DNA from: Pseudomonadota bacterium
GTDB lineage: Bacteria > Pseudomonadota > Alphaproteobacteria > Rhizobiales > Xanthobacteraceae
Length of the DNA: 64,000 bases
NCBI GenBank assembly: GCA_023423415.1
Contig: JAFAFP010000172.1
Coordinates: 6,021 to 70,020, forward strand
Direction: 5' to 3'
The notes under the pieces are model-generated. The model was not told where the DNA came from. It saw only the letters and a program-made list of their open reading frames with translations, and searched no databases. This document shows, piece by piece, positions 1 through 8,618 of this stretch (the first letter of the stretch is position 1; every line of letters begins with the position of its first letter). Made by a program: the position numbers and the translations under genes.

Positions 1-335
1 TAAAGGCTGCCGCCGTGCTTCTCACTGTGGCCCATCACAACCATGATGTTGTTGTCCTTCGCCGCCTTGGCGAGGCGCTCGGCCTGCGGCGAGCCATAGA
101 CCAGCGAGTTGTCGTGATAGCGCTGGATGAATTGCATTCCCCAAGCTGGAGAATCCAGCCAGATGAAGAAGGGATAGCCGGGGATGAAGGTTTCCGGGAA
201 TGCGATCAGCGAAGCGCCATTGGACGCTGCGTCCGCAATCAAACCCACCGCTTTATCTACAGTGCCGTCGAGATCGAGAAAGACGGGGGACGCCTGAACT
301 GCAGCGGCCTTGAATTTCGAGTGACTGACGGACAT
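1..335 (-). CDS. Nitrilase, N-terminal part (runs off the window)
   Basis: The first 111 residues of a carbon-nitrogen hydrolase of the nitrilase type, which converts nitriles to carboxylic acids and ammonia. The frame has no stop before the window edge, so the C-terminal two thirds are missing. After the start ATG at 335, preceded by a GGGAGGAG ribosome site at 343-350, the protein shows the nitrilase opening (KAAAVQASPVFLDLDGT) and the FPETFIPGYPFF block whose Glu48 is the first catalytic residue. The Lys and Cys of the triad lie outside the window. It is divergent from an AraC-type regulator, the usual arrangement for inducible nitrilases. Aliphatic versus aromatic substrate cannot be told from this part. 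Confidence 0.88.
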   Translation of the reverse strand, partial: MSVSHSKFKAAAVQASPVFLDLDGTVDKAVGLIADAASNGASLIAFPETFIPGYPFFIWLDSPAWGMQFIQRYHDNSLVYGSPQAERLAKAAKDNNIMVVMGHSEKHGGSL

Positions 336-501
336 GGCGCATCTCCTCCCAATTTAAACGGTTTCCCGCGTGGAAATACTAGGCAGCACCGGGATTTCCG
401 GCTTGTTCAGGACACGCGCCAAACTTGACTGAGCATGGCATCGGAGGTTTTAGGCTGCATTTCCATGTGGACAGAAAAGCGTTTGTTGTTACGCTTGAGA
501 A
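336..501. promoter_or_regulatory. Divergent promoter region between nitrilase and AraC regulator
   Basis: This 166-base gap separates two divergently read genes and must hold both promoters and the likely AraC-type operator. No clear -35/-10 pair or perfect direct repeat was picked out by eye, so only the region is marked. Confidence 0.4.
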
Positions 502-1464
502 ATGCACAAGCTGTGGTCTACGGACACGGTGGAAGCCCGCGACCGCCTCTCCTATTGGGTCGAGGCGGTTTGCGAGACCTATGTGCAACTCGAATGCGAT
601 GCGCCGCAGCGAGACAAGGTTTTCCGCGGCACGATCGAAGCCAACCAGCTTGCGACGCTCGGTCTCTCGCGTGTCACATCCTCCCCGCAACGCGTGCGGC
701 GGACATCGGCAAAGATTGCGCTGGCGACCGAAGACTATTTCCTGGTCAGCATCCAGACGGCCGGACATGGCAAGATCGTTCAGGATGGACGCGTCGCGGA
801 GCTTTCACCCGGCGATTTCGCCCTCTACGACTCGACGCGGCCTTACGAACTGATCTTCGACGAACCGTTTCAGCAGCACGTTCTGCAATTGCCGGGTGCG
901 ACGCTGCGAACCAAGCTCCGCAATACCGAGGCGCTGACAGCACGAAAGGTGTGCGGAGCGCGGGGCGCCGGCCATCTGGCGATCGGCATGATCAATGCGC
1001 TTGCGGCCGACATCGATACGCTGGAAGCAGGTTCTATCGCGGCCATTGCCGAGAGCGTGGAGAACATTCTCGTCGCCGGTCTCTGCACGCTGCCAGGCGC
1101 CTGCGATCCGGCTGTTTCGCGCCTCACCGCGTTTCACCGTAACCAGATCAAGGCCTATGTCCTGCAACGATTGCGCGACCCAAAGCTGTCGGTGAACGAG
1201 ATCGCCGCGCATTTGCGGCTTTCGCCGAGCACCATTCACCGCGCCTTTGCCGGCGAAACGAATTCACTGAATGCCTGGATCTGGAACCAGCGGCTCGACG
1301 CCGCGAGGCGCCAGATCTGCGATCCTGCCCTCATCAACAGCACCATCAGCGAGATCGCGTTCGGGTGGGGCTTCAACGACGCAGCGCATTTCAGCCGTGT
1401 CTTCCGTCATCGCTTCGGATGCTCGCCACGCGAATTGCGGGCTGAGTGTGCGAGGAAGGAATGA
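502..1464 (+). CDS. AraC family transcriptional regulator
   Basis: A 320-residue AraC/XylS-type regulator. Residues of about 20-180 resemble the AraC-binding-like domain seen in regulators of aromatic and nitrile catabolism (start of the domain: WSTDTVEARDRLSYWVEAV). The last hundred residues carry the paired helix-turn-helix, with LSVNEIAAHLRLSPSTIHRAF as the first and ISEIAFGWGFNDAAHFSRVF as the second recognition unit, then the family ending FGCSPRELR. It is divergent from the nitrilase at the window edge, so it probably activates that gene in response to a nitrile or its product; this role is inferred from position only. The ATG at 502 is the first start that keeps the whole sensor domain. 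Confidence 0.9.
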   Translation: MHKLWSTDTVEARDRLSYWVEAVCETYVQLECDAPQRDKVFRGTIEANQLATLGLSRVTSSPQRVRRTSAKIALATEDYFLVSIQTAGHGKIVQDGRVAELSPGDFALYDSTRPYELIFDEPFQQHVLQLPGATLRTKLRNTEALTARKVCGARGAGHLAIGMINALAADIDTLEAGSIAAIAESVENILVAGLCTLPGACDPAVSRLTAFHRNQIKAYVLQRLRDPKLSVNEIAAHLRLSPSTIHRAFAGETNSLNAWIWNQRLDAARRQICDPALINSTISEIAFGWGFNDAAHFSRVFRHRFGCSPRELRAECARKE

Positions 1465-1503
1465 TGTCTTTCCCACTCTCCGCTAAAAGCTCGTCGAAGC
1501 ACG

Positions 1504-2319
1504 CTACAACGGCGCGCCGCGCATGTCGCCCTTATTGGTCGCGGCATAGCGCTTGGTGATCAGCGAGGCTGTCACCACCAGCACCGCGACAAGCGCAATC
1601 ATCAGCGTGCAGATCGCATTGATTTCCGGTTTCACGCCAAGCCGCACTTCCGAATAGATGCGGATCGGCAAGGTCGTGGCGCCCGGCCCCGTGGTGAAAC
1701 TCGCGATCACGAGATCGTCGAGCGACAATGTGAAAGCGAGCATGAAGCCGGCCAGCACTGCCGGCAGGATCAGCGGTAGGGTCACCGTGAGGAAGGTCCG
1801 GAGCGGCGGACAGCCGAGGTCCATCGCTGCCTCCTCAAGACTCCAGTCGAATGAGAGAAGCCGCGACTGGACAACCACCGTGACGAAACACATGGTCAGC
1901 GTGGTGTGGGCCATCATCGTGGTCCAGAAGCCGCGCTCGATATCAGCAGCTACGAACAGCAGCAGCAACGCGAGTCCGATGATCACTTCCGGCATGACCA
2001 GCGGCGCGTAAGCCATCGCCGAGAATGACAGCCGCCCGCGGAAACGGCCCATCCGCACCAGGGCCAAAGCGGCGAGCGTACCGAGAATGGTCGCAAGCGT
2101 CGCCGACAGGAACGCGATGCGCAGGCTGACCCAGGCCGCTTGCAGGATCGCCGAGTCTTCGAGCAGCGCGCGATACCAGCGCAGCGACCAGCCGCCCCAC
2201 ACTGCGACGAGCTTTGAATCGTTGAACGAATAGATGATGAGGATCACGATCGGCAGATACAGGAACGCAAGGCCCAGCGCGACCGAGACGACGTTGAAGG
2301 GCGAAGCGCGGTGCATCAT
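1504..2319 (-). CDS. potI: Putrescine-type ABC transporter permease PotI
   Basis: A 271-residue inner-membrane permease with six hydrophobic segments. Its N-terminal part (YLPIVILIIYSFNDSKLVAVWGGW) closely matches the PotI branch of polyamine permeases, and the EAA loop that docks on the ATPase is visible as EEAAMDLGCPPLRTFLTVTLP. It is the last gene of a minus-strand run with PotH- and PotG-like genes, separated from potH by a palindromic repeat. Two adjacent ATG codons (2319, 2316) make the exact start ambiguous by one residue. The family imports putrescine or related polyamines; the substrate here is not proven, since no binding protein is present. Confidence 0.9.
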   Translation of the reverse strand: MMHRASPFNVVSVALGLAFLYLPIVILIIYSFNDSKLVAVWGGWSLRWYRALLEDSAILQAAWVSLRIAFLSATLATILGTLAALALVRMGRFRGRLSFSAMAYAPLVMPEVIIGLALLLLFVAADIERGFWTTMMAHTTLTMCFVTVVVQSRLLSFDWSLEEAAMDLGCPPLRTFLTVTLPLILPAVLAGFMLAFTLSLDDLVIASFTTGPGATTLPIRIYSEVRLGVKPEINAICTLMIALVAVLVVTASLITKRYAATNKGDMRGAPL

Positions 2320-2336
2320 GTCAAATCCACCGGCTC

Positions 2337-2420
2337 GTCATGGCCGGCCCTGCCCCGGCCATCCATCTTCTTCGCCAAAGTCCTTGCAGGATGGATGCGC
2401 GGGTCAAGCCCGCGCATGAC
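2337..2420. repeat. Palindromic intergenic repeat between potI and potH
   Basis: An 84-base imperfect palindrome. The ends GTCATG and CATGAC are complementary, and inner arms CCATCCATC and GATGGATG pair around a short centre. It is noncoding and lies inside an operon, between two permease genes. Elements with these ends are common between genes in Bradyrhizobium relatives; that comparison is from memory. Confidence 0.75.
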
Positions 2421-2460
2421 ACCTTTAAAAGCCGCTCGCAGGGTGGAAGCGAAAGCATCC

Positions 2461-3378
2461 TTACCTCCGCTCCAGCGAACGCGACTGCATGTGTTGATAG
2501 AACATGATCGGGACGATCAGGATCGCCAGCAGAACTGTGGCCAGCGCCGATGCCACCGGCCAATCCTTATTGGAGAAGAACTCCGTCCACAACGTCTGGC
2601 CGATGAACAGCGAATCCGAACCGCCGAGCAGATCGGGAATAACGAATTCGCCAACCACCGGGATGAAGCACAGCAGCGAGCCCGCGACGATGCCGGGCAC
2701 TGCGAGCGGCAGGGTCACAAGCCAGAATGCCTTCCAGCGCGGACAGCCGAGGTCGGCCGCCGCTTCCAGCAACGTCTCGTCCATTTTCTCGAAAGCCGCA
2801 TAAAGCGGCAGCACCATGAAGGGCAGATACGAATAGACGATGCCGATGAAGATTGCGGTGTCAGTCGCGAGCCATGTCAGCGGTTCAGAAATAATGCCAA
2901 CCGCCAACAGAAGATCGTTCAGCAAGCCCTCGCGCTGCAGGATATTGATCCAGGCATAGATACGGATCAGGAATGCGGTCCAGAACGGCAGGATCACCGC
3001 AATGACCAGCATCGGCTGCAGCCAGCGGGGAGTGCGCGCCATGCCGTAAGCGATCGGAACTCCGATCACGAGCAGAATCAGGGTGGAGATGGCAGCAACG
3101 GAGACGCTCTTCATATAAGATGACACGTAAAGCCAGTCACCGAACAGCGTCTTGAAATTGTCGAACGACAACGCGGAAACGAAATCTTTCAATCCTGGCC
3201 ATCCGGCCGCGGGATCAAACACCGGGCTGTAAGGCGGCTGCGCCAGTTCGATCTGCGACAGGCTGATGCGCAGCACGATCAGGAACGGCACCAGCAGGAA
3301 GACGATCAGCCACAGATACGGCACGCCGATTACGGCGCGGCGATACCAGCGATCGAAGCGCGCGGCTGAACCTGCCAT
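2461..3378 (-). CDS. potH: Putrescine-type ABC transporter permease PotH
   Basis: A 305-residue inner-membrane permease with about six transmembrane segments. The start of the first membrane region (GVPYLWLIVFLLVPFLIVL) is characteristic of PotH, and the docking loop reads LEAAADLGCPRWKAFWLVTLP. It should form a heterodimer with the PotI-like permease and be driven by the PotG-like ATPase, whose gene ends four bases upstream. The ATG at 3378 precedes a positively charged segment and the first helix. Substrate is inferred as a polyamine from family resemblance. Confidence 0.92.
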   Translation of the reverse strand: MAGSAARFDRWYRRAVIGVPYLWLIVFLLVPFLIVLRISLSQIELAQPPYSPVFDPAAGWPGLKDFVSALSFDNFKTLFGDWLYVSSYMKSVSVAAISTLILLVIGVPIAYGMARTPRWLQPMLVIAVILPFWTAFLIRIYAWINILQREGLLNDLLLAVGIISEPLTWLATDTAIFIGIVYSYLPFMVLPLYAAFEKMDETLLEAAADLGCPRWKAFWLVTLPLAVPGIVAGSLLCFIPVVGEFVIPDLLGGSDSLFIGQTLWTEFFSNKDWPVASALATVLLAILIVPIMFYQHMQSRSLERR

Positions 3379-3382
3379 CGCT

Positions 3383-4507
3383 TTAGTTCCCGATCAGCAC
3401 GCCGGCATCCGGCGCGAAGGACAGCCACGCGGCATCGCCACGATGCAGCAGCGACGCGGCTTGCCGATCGGTATTAGCGACTGACGCCTTGATCAGCATG
3501 CCGTTATCGAGCCGCATCTTGTAGACGGAGAGATCGCCAAGATAGGCGATATCGGCGACCTGCCCGTACAGCACATTTTCGAGGCCGGCCGGCTCAGTGC
3601 GATGGATCACAACCTTTTCCGGACGCACCGCGACGCAGACCTCGTTACCGTCCTTCACACCGTCCTTGCTTGCCACCACGAACTGACCTGAAGCGGTTTC
3701 GACCTTTGCCAGACGATCGCTGCGGCCTGTCACCTTGCCGTCGAACAGGTTGATGTCGCCGATGAACTCGGCCACCCAGCGCGTTCGCGGATCTTCATAG
3801 ATCTCCGCGGGCGTTCCAACCTGAACCAGCTTGCCCGCATGCATCACGCCGATGCGGTCGGCCATCGTCATCGCCTCTTCCTGATCGTGCGTGACGATGA
3901 TGAAAGAAAGTCCGAGCCGCTGCTGCAACGCCATCAATTCGAACTGCGTTTCGTCGCGCAGCTTCTTGTCGAGCGCGCCAAGCGGCTCGTCGAGCAGAAA
4001 GACTTTCGGCGATTTCGCCAGGGCGCGCGCCAGCGCCACGCGTTGTCGCTGGCCGCCGGACAATTGATGCGGTTTGCGGTGCGCGAAGTCGGACAGCTTC
4101 ACCAGTGCCAGCATTTCCTTCACGCGGGCATCAATGTCACTCCGCTTCCACCCGTCCTGACGCAGACCGAACGCGACATTGCCGGCCACCGTGAGATGCG
4201 GGAACAGCGCATAGCTCTGGAACATCATATTCACTGGCCGCTCATAGGGCGGCACAGCACCAATATCCTCGCCATCGAGCACCACGCGACCCTCATCGGG
4301 CCGTTCGAATCCGGCCAGCATCCGGAGCAACGTGGTCTTCCCGCAGCCCGAGGGCCCCAGCAGCGCAAAGAATTCGCCGCTCCCGATATCGAGCGACACA
4401 TTATTCACAGCGGTGAAGGCGCCGAAGCGCTTGGTCACAGCGTCGAAGCGCACCATCGGGGAAGAGGAAGGAGGCCGGTCGGGTTTGCCGGCCGGGTCGT
4501 CCGGCAT
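3383..4507 (-). CDS. potG: Polyamine ABC transporter ATPase PotG
   Basis: The ATP-hydrolysing subunit of a spermidine/putrescine-type importer. It has Walker A GPSGCGKTT, the signature LSGGQRQRVALARALA, Walker B VFLLDEPLGALD and the switch His in THDQEEAMTMADR, followed by the C-terminal TOBE regulatory domain (VRPEKVVI, AYLGDLSVYKM). The phrases VPPYERPVNMMFQSYALFPH and KKLRDETQ point to PotG rather than a sugar importer ATPase. The start is given as ATG 4507 (374 residues); a TTG at 4534 would add nine residues. It sits 93 bases after glpK on the same strand, so co-transcription with the glycerol genes is possible. Confidence 0.9.
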   Translation of the reverse strand: MPDDPAGKPDRPPSSSPMVRFDAVTKRFGAFTAVNNVSLDIGSGEFFALLGPSGCGKTTLLRMLAGFERPDEGRVVLDGEDIGAVPPYERPVNMMFQSYALFPHLTVAGNVAFGLRQDGWKRSDIDARVKEMLALVKLSDFAHRKPHQLSGGQRQRVALARALAKSPKVFLLDEPLGALDKKLRDETQFELMALQQRLGLSFIIVTHDQEEAMTMADRIGVMHAGKLVQVGTPAEIYEDPRTRWVAEFIGDINLFDGKVTGRSDRLAKVETASGQFVVASKDGVKDGNEVCVAVRPEKVVIHRTEPAGLENVLYGQVADIAYLGDLSVYKMRLDNGMLIKASVANTDRQAASLLHRGDAAWLSFAPDAGVLIGN

Positions 4508-4600
4508 GATCGTTCCGTGTTCCTGGGCGGACAACGATTCCGTCCGCGCGGGCGCACGCTAACGGGGCAGCGCGACAGGCTCAAGTCTGACTTGCGCGTC

Positions 4601-6085
4601 TCAGACGCACGTCAGTGTTCGGCTCACCGCGTCGCGCCAACCCAGCCACTTACGCGCGCGGGTTGCTGCATCTATCTGCGGCAAAAAACGGCGCTCGCGC
4701 TGCCAGGTGGCGGCGAAGCCGTCGAAATCCGGGCACAGCCCGCTGGCGAAACCGGCGAGATAGGCGGCACCGAGCGCGGTCGTTTCCATCACCCTCGGCC
4801 GGTCCACCGGCGCGTCCAGAATGTCGGCGATGAACTGCATGGCGACGTCGCTCGCAGTCATGCCGCCGTCGACGCGCAGTACGGTGTCGGCCGCATCCGG
4901 CCAATCGGCGCGCATGGCCTCGACCAGGTCGCGGGTCTGATAGCCGACTGCTTCAAGCGCAGCGCGCGCGAAATCCGCCGCACCCGAATTACGCGTGAGA
5001 CCGAAGATCGCACCCCGCGCCTGTGCATCCCAGTACGGGGCGCCGAGACCGACAAAAGCAGGCACGAAATAGAGTTGTTCGGCCGGATCATTCCTTGCGG
5101 CCAGCGCATCTGTCTCGGATGACGCGGCGATCAGCTTCAATCCGTCGCGCAGCCATTGCACCGCCGCGCCGGCAACGAAGATCGCGCCTTCAAGCGCATA
5201 GGTGCGCCTGCCGTCAATCTGATAGGCGATCGTGGTGAGCAACCGATTGCGCGACATCACGGGCTTGTCACCCGTATTCAGCAAGGCAAAGCAGCCGGTG
5301 CCGTAAGTCGATTTCATCATGCCGGGCCTGAAACAGCCCTGTCCGATGGTGGCGGCCTGCTGGTCGCCGGCTACGCCGCGGATTGGAATCATTCCGCCAA
5401 AGATAGCCGTCGCACCGAAATCGGCGGTGCAGTCGCGCACCTCCGGCAGCAACGACATCGGCACGTGGAATATCTCGGCCAGTTCCGTATCCCAGTGCCC
5501 CTTGTGAATGTCGAACAGCAGGGTGCGTGCTGCGTTGGTCGCGTCAGTGGCGTGAACACGGCCGTCGGTGAGGCGCCAGATCAGAAACGTGTCGACCGTA
5601 CCGAAAGCAAGCCGCCCCGCTTCCGCCATCTCACGTGCGCCGTCCACATGATCGAGGATCCACGCGATCTTGGTGGCGGAGAAATACGGATCGAGCAACA
5701 AGCCGGTGCGCGCCGCGATCGTCGCCTCGTGACCAAACTCTTGCAATGCTTTGCAAGCGTTATCAGTGCGACGATCCTGCCAGACGATGGCGTTGTAGAT
5801 CGGCTTGCCGGTCACGCGATCCCAGACCAGCGTGGTCTCGCGCTGATTGGTGATGCCGATGGCGGCGATGTCCTTCGCCGCAAGGCCCGCCCGCTTCAGC
5901 GCGGCCCGCGCGGTCGCAACGACGCTCGACCAGATGTCGTCGGGATCATGCTCCACCCAGCCCGATGCCGGATAGAGCTGCCGGAATTCCTGCTGCGCAC
6001 TGGCAAGCGGATTGAGCGCAGCATCGAACACAATAGCCCGGCTCGATGTTGTCCCCTGATCGATCGCAAGAATGGCCGATGTCAT
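4601..6085 (-). CDS. glpK: Glycerol kinase
   Basis: Phosphorylates glycerol with ATP to give glycerol 3-phosphate in the cytoplasm. The 494-residue length and the FGGY-kinase landmarks are typical: ILAIDQGTTSSRAIVFD at the N-terminus, VEHDPDDIW, ITNQRETTLVWD, the ATP-site block STYGTGCFALLNTG and the C-terminal DGGMTASDVAMQFIADIL. The gene starts three bases after the stop of glpD, so the two are surely one transcription unit feeding glycerol into lower glycolysis. No glycerol facilitator gene is seen in the window. Confidence 0.97.
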   Translation of the reverse strand: MTSAILAIDQGTTSSRAIVFDAALNPLASAQQEFRQLYPASGWVEHDPDDIWSSVVATARAALKRAGLAAKDIAAIGITNQRETTLVWDRVTGKPIYNAIVWQDRRTDNACKALQEFGHEATIAARTGLLLDPYFSATKIAWILDHVDGAREMAEAGRLAFGTVDTFLIWRLTDGRVHATDATNAARTLLFDIHKGHWDTELAEIFHVPMSLLPEVRDCTADFGATAIFGGMIPIRGVAGDQQAATIGQGCFRPGMMKSTYGTGCFALLNTGDKPVMSRNRLLTTIAYQIDGRRTYALEGAIFVAGAAVQWLRDGLKLIAASSETDALAARNDPAEQLYFVPAFVGLGAPYWDAQARGAIFGLTRNSGAADFARAALEAVGYQTRDLVEAMRADWPDAADTVLRVDGGMTASDVAMQFIADILDAPVDRPRVMETTALGAAYLAGFASGLCPDFDGFAATWQRERRFLPQIDAATRARKWLGWRDAVSRTLTCV

Positions 6086-6088
6086 GGG

Positions 6089-7588
6089 CTATTCCGCCGC
6101 CTTCAGCGGAGTGCTCGCCATCATGAAGCGTTGCAAGGCGGCGCGCTCGCTGTCGCTGAAACGCAAACCGAGTTTGCTTCGCCGCCACAGCACGTCGTCG
6201 ACATCCATCGCCCATTCCCGCATCATGAGGTAGCGCAACTCCGCTTCCGTGAGATCGGCGCCGAAACGCACACCGAGATCATCATAGCCCTTGGCCGTGC
6301 CAAGAATATCTCTGATGCGGGTGCCATAGGCGCGCACGAGCCGCCGTGCATGATCCTCATCCAGAAATGACCAGGTGCGCCGCGCCTGCGCAACCTGCGC
6401 ATCGACACCGTCATAAGGAAAGTCGCCGCCCGGCAGCGGCGCGGTCTCTGTCCAGGCGCGCGTCGATCCAAATATATCGGTGAACTTTCTCAACGCAGCT
6501 TCGGCGAGTTTGCGATAGGTTGTGATCTTGCCACCATATATCGTCAGCAACGGCGCACGGCCATCGCGGTCGTCGAAATCGAGATGATAGTCGCGCGTCA
6601 CATCCTCCGGCTTTCTCGATCCGTCGTCGTATAGCGAGCGCACGCCAGCGAAGCTGTGAACAATCTCCGAGGAGCCGACGGGTGAGCGGAAATAACGCGA
6701 AGCGGTGTCGCACAGATACGCAATCTCGTTGGCAGACGGCGCCGCATCCGCCGGATCGCCTTTGAAGTTTTCATCGGTCGTGCCGATCAGCGTGAAATCG
6801 CGCTCGTAAGGCAGCGCGAACACCACCCGTCGATCGGGATTCTGGAAAATGTACGCGGCATCATGATCGAACAGCCGTTTCACGACGATATGGCTGCCCT
6901 TGACGAGGCGCACGCGTGAGGGGCCTTCGATGCCGACCACCGATTCCGCAACGGTGCCCACCCAGGGGCCCGCGGCATTCACCAATACACGCGCGGTCAC
7001 GGTTTCCCGTCCGTCGCGCTCGCTCAGCAGCAAACGCCAGATATCGCTTCGCTCGGCCCGCAGGCATCGGGTCCGCGTCCGAATGGTTGCGCCACGATCC
7101 GCCGCATCGCGTGCGTTCAGCACCACAAGTCGCGCGTCATCCACCCAACAATCCGAATAGAGGAAGCCGAATCCATCGGATCGCTTCAGAGGTTCGCCCA
7201 GGGCATTGTGCTTGAGATCCACGACCTCGGTAGCGGGCAGGATTTTGCGGCCGCCGAGATGATCGTAGATGAACAAGCCAAGCCGCAGCCAGAACGGCGA
7301 GCGGATATCCGGCTGTGGCGGCAGCAGGAAGCGCATCGGCCGGATGATATGCGGCGCATTGCGCAACAGGACCTCGCGCTCCCTCAACGCCTCGCGCACC
7401 AGGAGAAATGCCCCATGCTCCAGATAGCGCAGGCCGCCATGGATCAGCTTGGTAGATGCCGAGGACGTGCCAGAGGCGAGATCTGCCCGTTCGACGAGCA
7501 GGACACGCAGACCGCGCCCCGCGGCGTCTCGCGCAATGCCGGTCCCATTGATGCCGCCGCCGATGATGGCGAGGTCGAAATCAGCCAT
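6089..7588 (-). CDS. glpD: Aerobic glycerol-3-phosphate dehydrogenase
   Basis: An FAD-dependent, membrane-associated enzyme that oxidises glycerol 3-phosphate to dihydroxyacetone phosphate and passes electrons to quinone. The 499-residue protein begins with the dinucleotide-binding motif IIGGGINGTGIARDAAGRG and the family signature SASTKLIHGGLRYLE, and contains PYERDFTLIGTTDE and YGGKITTYRKLAE further on. It is the first gene of the glpDK unit; the promoter should lie in the 160-base gap to the divergent amidotransferase gene. No GlpR-like repressor gene is nearby. Confidence 0.97.
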   Translation of the reverse strand: MADFDLAIIGGGINGTGIARDAAGRGLRVLLVERADLASGTSSASTKLIHGGLRYLEHGAFLLVREALREREVLLRNAPHIIRPMRFLLPPQPDIRSPFWLRLGLFIYDHLGGRKILPATEVVDLKHNALGEPLKRSDGFGFLYSDCWVDDARLVVLNARDAADRGATIRTRTRCLRAERSDIWRLLLSERDGRETVTARVLVNAAGPWVGTVAESVVGIEGPSRVRLVKGSHIVVKRLFDHDAAYIFQNPDRRVVFALPYERDFTLIGTTDENFKGDPADAAPSANEIAYLCDTASRYFRSPVGSSEIVHSFAGVRSLYDDGSRKPEDVTRDYHLDFDDRDGRAPLLTIYGGKITTYRKLAEAALRKFTDIFGSTRAWTETAPLPGGDFPYDGVDAQVAQARRTWSFLDEDHARRLVRAYGTRIRDILGTAKGYDDLGVRFGADLTEAELRYLMMREWAMDVDDVLWRRSKLGLRFSDSERAALQRFMMASTPLKAAE

Positions 7589-7748
7589 CTGTTCCAGCCG
7601 CTCACCCTCAATTCCGGTAACAATTTCTTTAGGACTTCAGCATGACGTCACAAAACCAATCCGCCAAGGGATCATGCTCGCAAATTGGCCGTAAACCGCT
7701 ATATATACGAACGGTCTGCATTCGAGCGCAGATGTAACCGGAATTGCG

Positions 7749-8615
7749 ATGTCTTCCCCCCGCCTGCTTGTGATTGAGGGTAATACAGCCGACGGACGAG
7801 CTTTGCTGAAAGCGGCCGGCGGCGAGGCCCCGAGCGAGGGTTATGCGAATCTGCTGCGCGAATTCCTGCCGCACGCAGTTATTGACATTTGCTATCCGGC
7901 CGACCCCGGCGCCAACCTTCCCGACAGCGATGGTCTTGAAGCGTATGACGGCGTTGCCATCACCGGCTCAGCCTTGCACGTCTACGACCGGGGGCCGCAT
8001 ATTGAGCCGCAGATCGAGTTGACGCGCGCCGTCTTCGATTCGTCCACGCCGCTGTTCGGAAGCTGCTGGGGCCTGCAGGTGATCACCACCGCGGCGGGCG
8101 GTAGCGTGCGACGGAATCCGAAAGGCCGCGAGATCGGCTTCGGCCGTCGTATCCGCTTGACCAGTTCTGGGCGCGGTCATCCAATCTTCGCCGGCAAGGA
8201 TGAAGTCTTCGACGCGGTGACGATCCATCTCGACGAGGTCGAAACGCTCGCGCCCAATCAGCACGTGCTGGCGCTGAATGCCATTTCCGGCGTGCAGGCC
8301 GCTGAGGTGAAGGTCAATGGCTGCACCGCGTGGGGCGTACAATATCATCCGGAATATACGCTGGCGGATATCGCCGCGAGCTTCCGCCGCCATGGCAAAC
8401 GGCTGATCGAGGAAAAGTTCTTCAACGACAACGACGAACTGATCGATTACTCAACCAATGTTGCCGCGCTGAATTCAAAACCAAGCGACAAGCCGCTGGC
8501 CTGGCGGCTGGGCCTTGATTCCACGGTGCTCGACAAGAACGTCAGAACACGCGAAATTCGCAACTGGATCCATCATCAGGTGCTGCCGACGCGCAGCAAG
8601 CGCGGACGGGAGTGA
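7749..8615 (+). CDS. Class I glutamine amidotransferase-like protein
   Basis: A 288-residue protein of the GMP-synthase-like type 1 glutamine amidotransferase family. The nucleophile Cys106 sits in FGSCWGLQ and the His/Glu pair of the triad is His200/Glu202 in VQYHPEY, so the hydrolase domain looks intact. Residues after about 215 are a helical extension. Nothing shows which acceptor receives the ammonia, and stand-alone members may instead act as gamma-glutamyl peptidases. A GTG-started SDR gene follows after three bases, so the pair is an operon. It is divergent from glpD. Confidence 0.85.
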   Translation: MSSPRLLVIEGNTADGRALLKAAGGEAPSEGYANLLREFLPHAVIDICYPADPGANLPDSDGLEAYDGVAITGSALHVYDRGPHIEPQIELTRAVFDSSTPLFGSCWGLQVITTAAGGSVRRNPKGREIGFGRRIRLTSSGRGHPIFAGKDEVFDAVTIHLDEVETLAPNQHVLALNAISGVQAAEVKVNGCTAWGVQYHPEYTLADIAASFRRHGKRLIEEKFFNDNDELIDYSTNVAALNSKPSDKPLAWRLGLDSTVLDKNVRTREIRNWIHHQVLPTRSKRGRE

Positions 8616-8618
8616 CGC

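Noticed and set aside
3839..5122. 427-codon open frame on the plus strand
   Set aside because: It runs opposite to potG and glpK, which have full family motifs; its protein is rich in His, Arg and Gln with no domain-like pattern, as expected of an antisense shadow in high-GC DNA.
7700..7725. Inverted repeat TCTGC-N8-GCAGA in the glpD/amidotransferase gap
   Set aside because: Only five-base arms; too weak to call an operator without further evidence.
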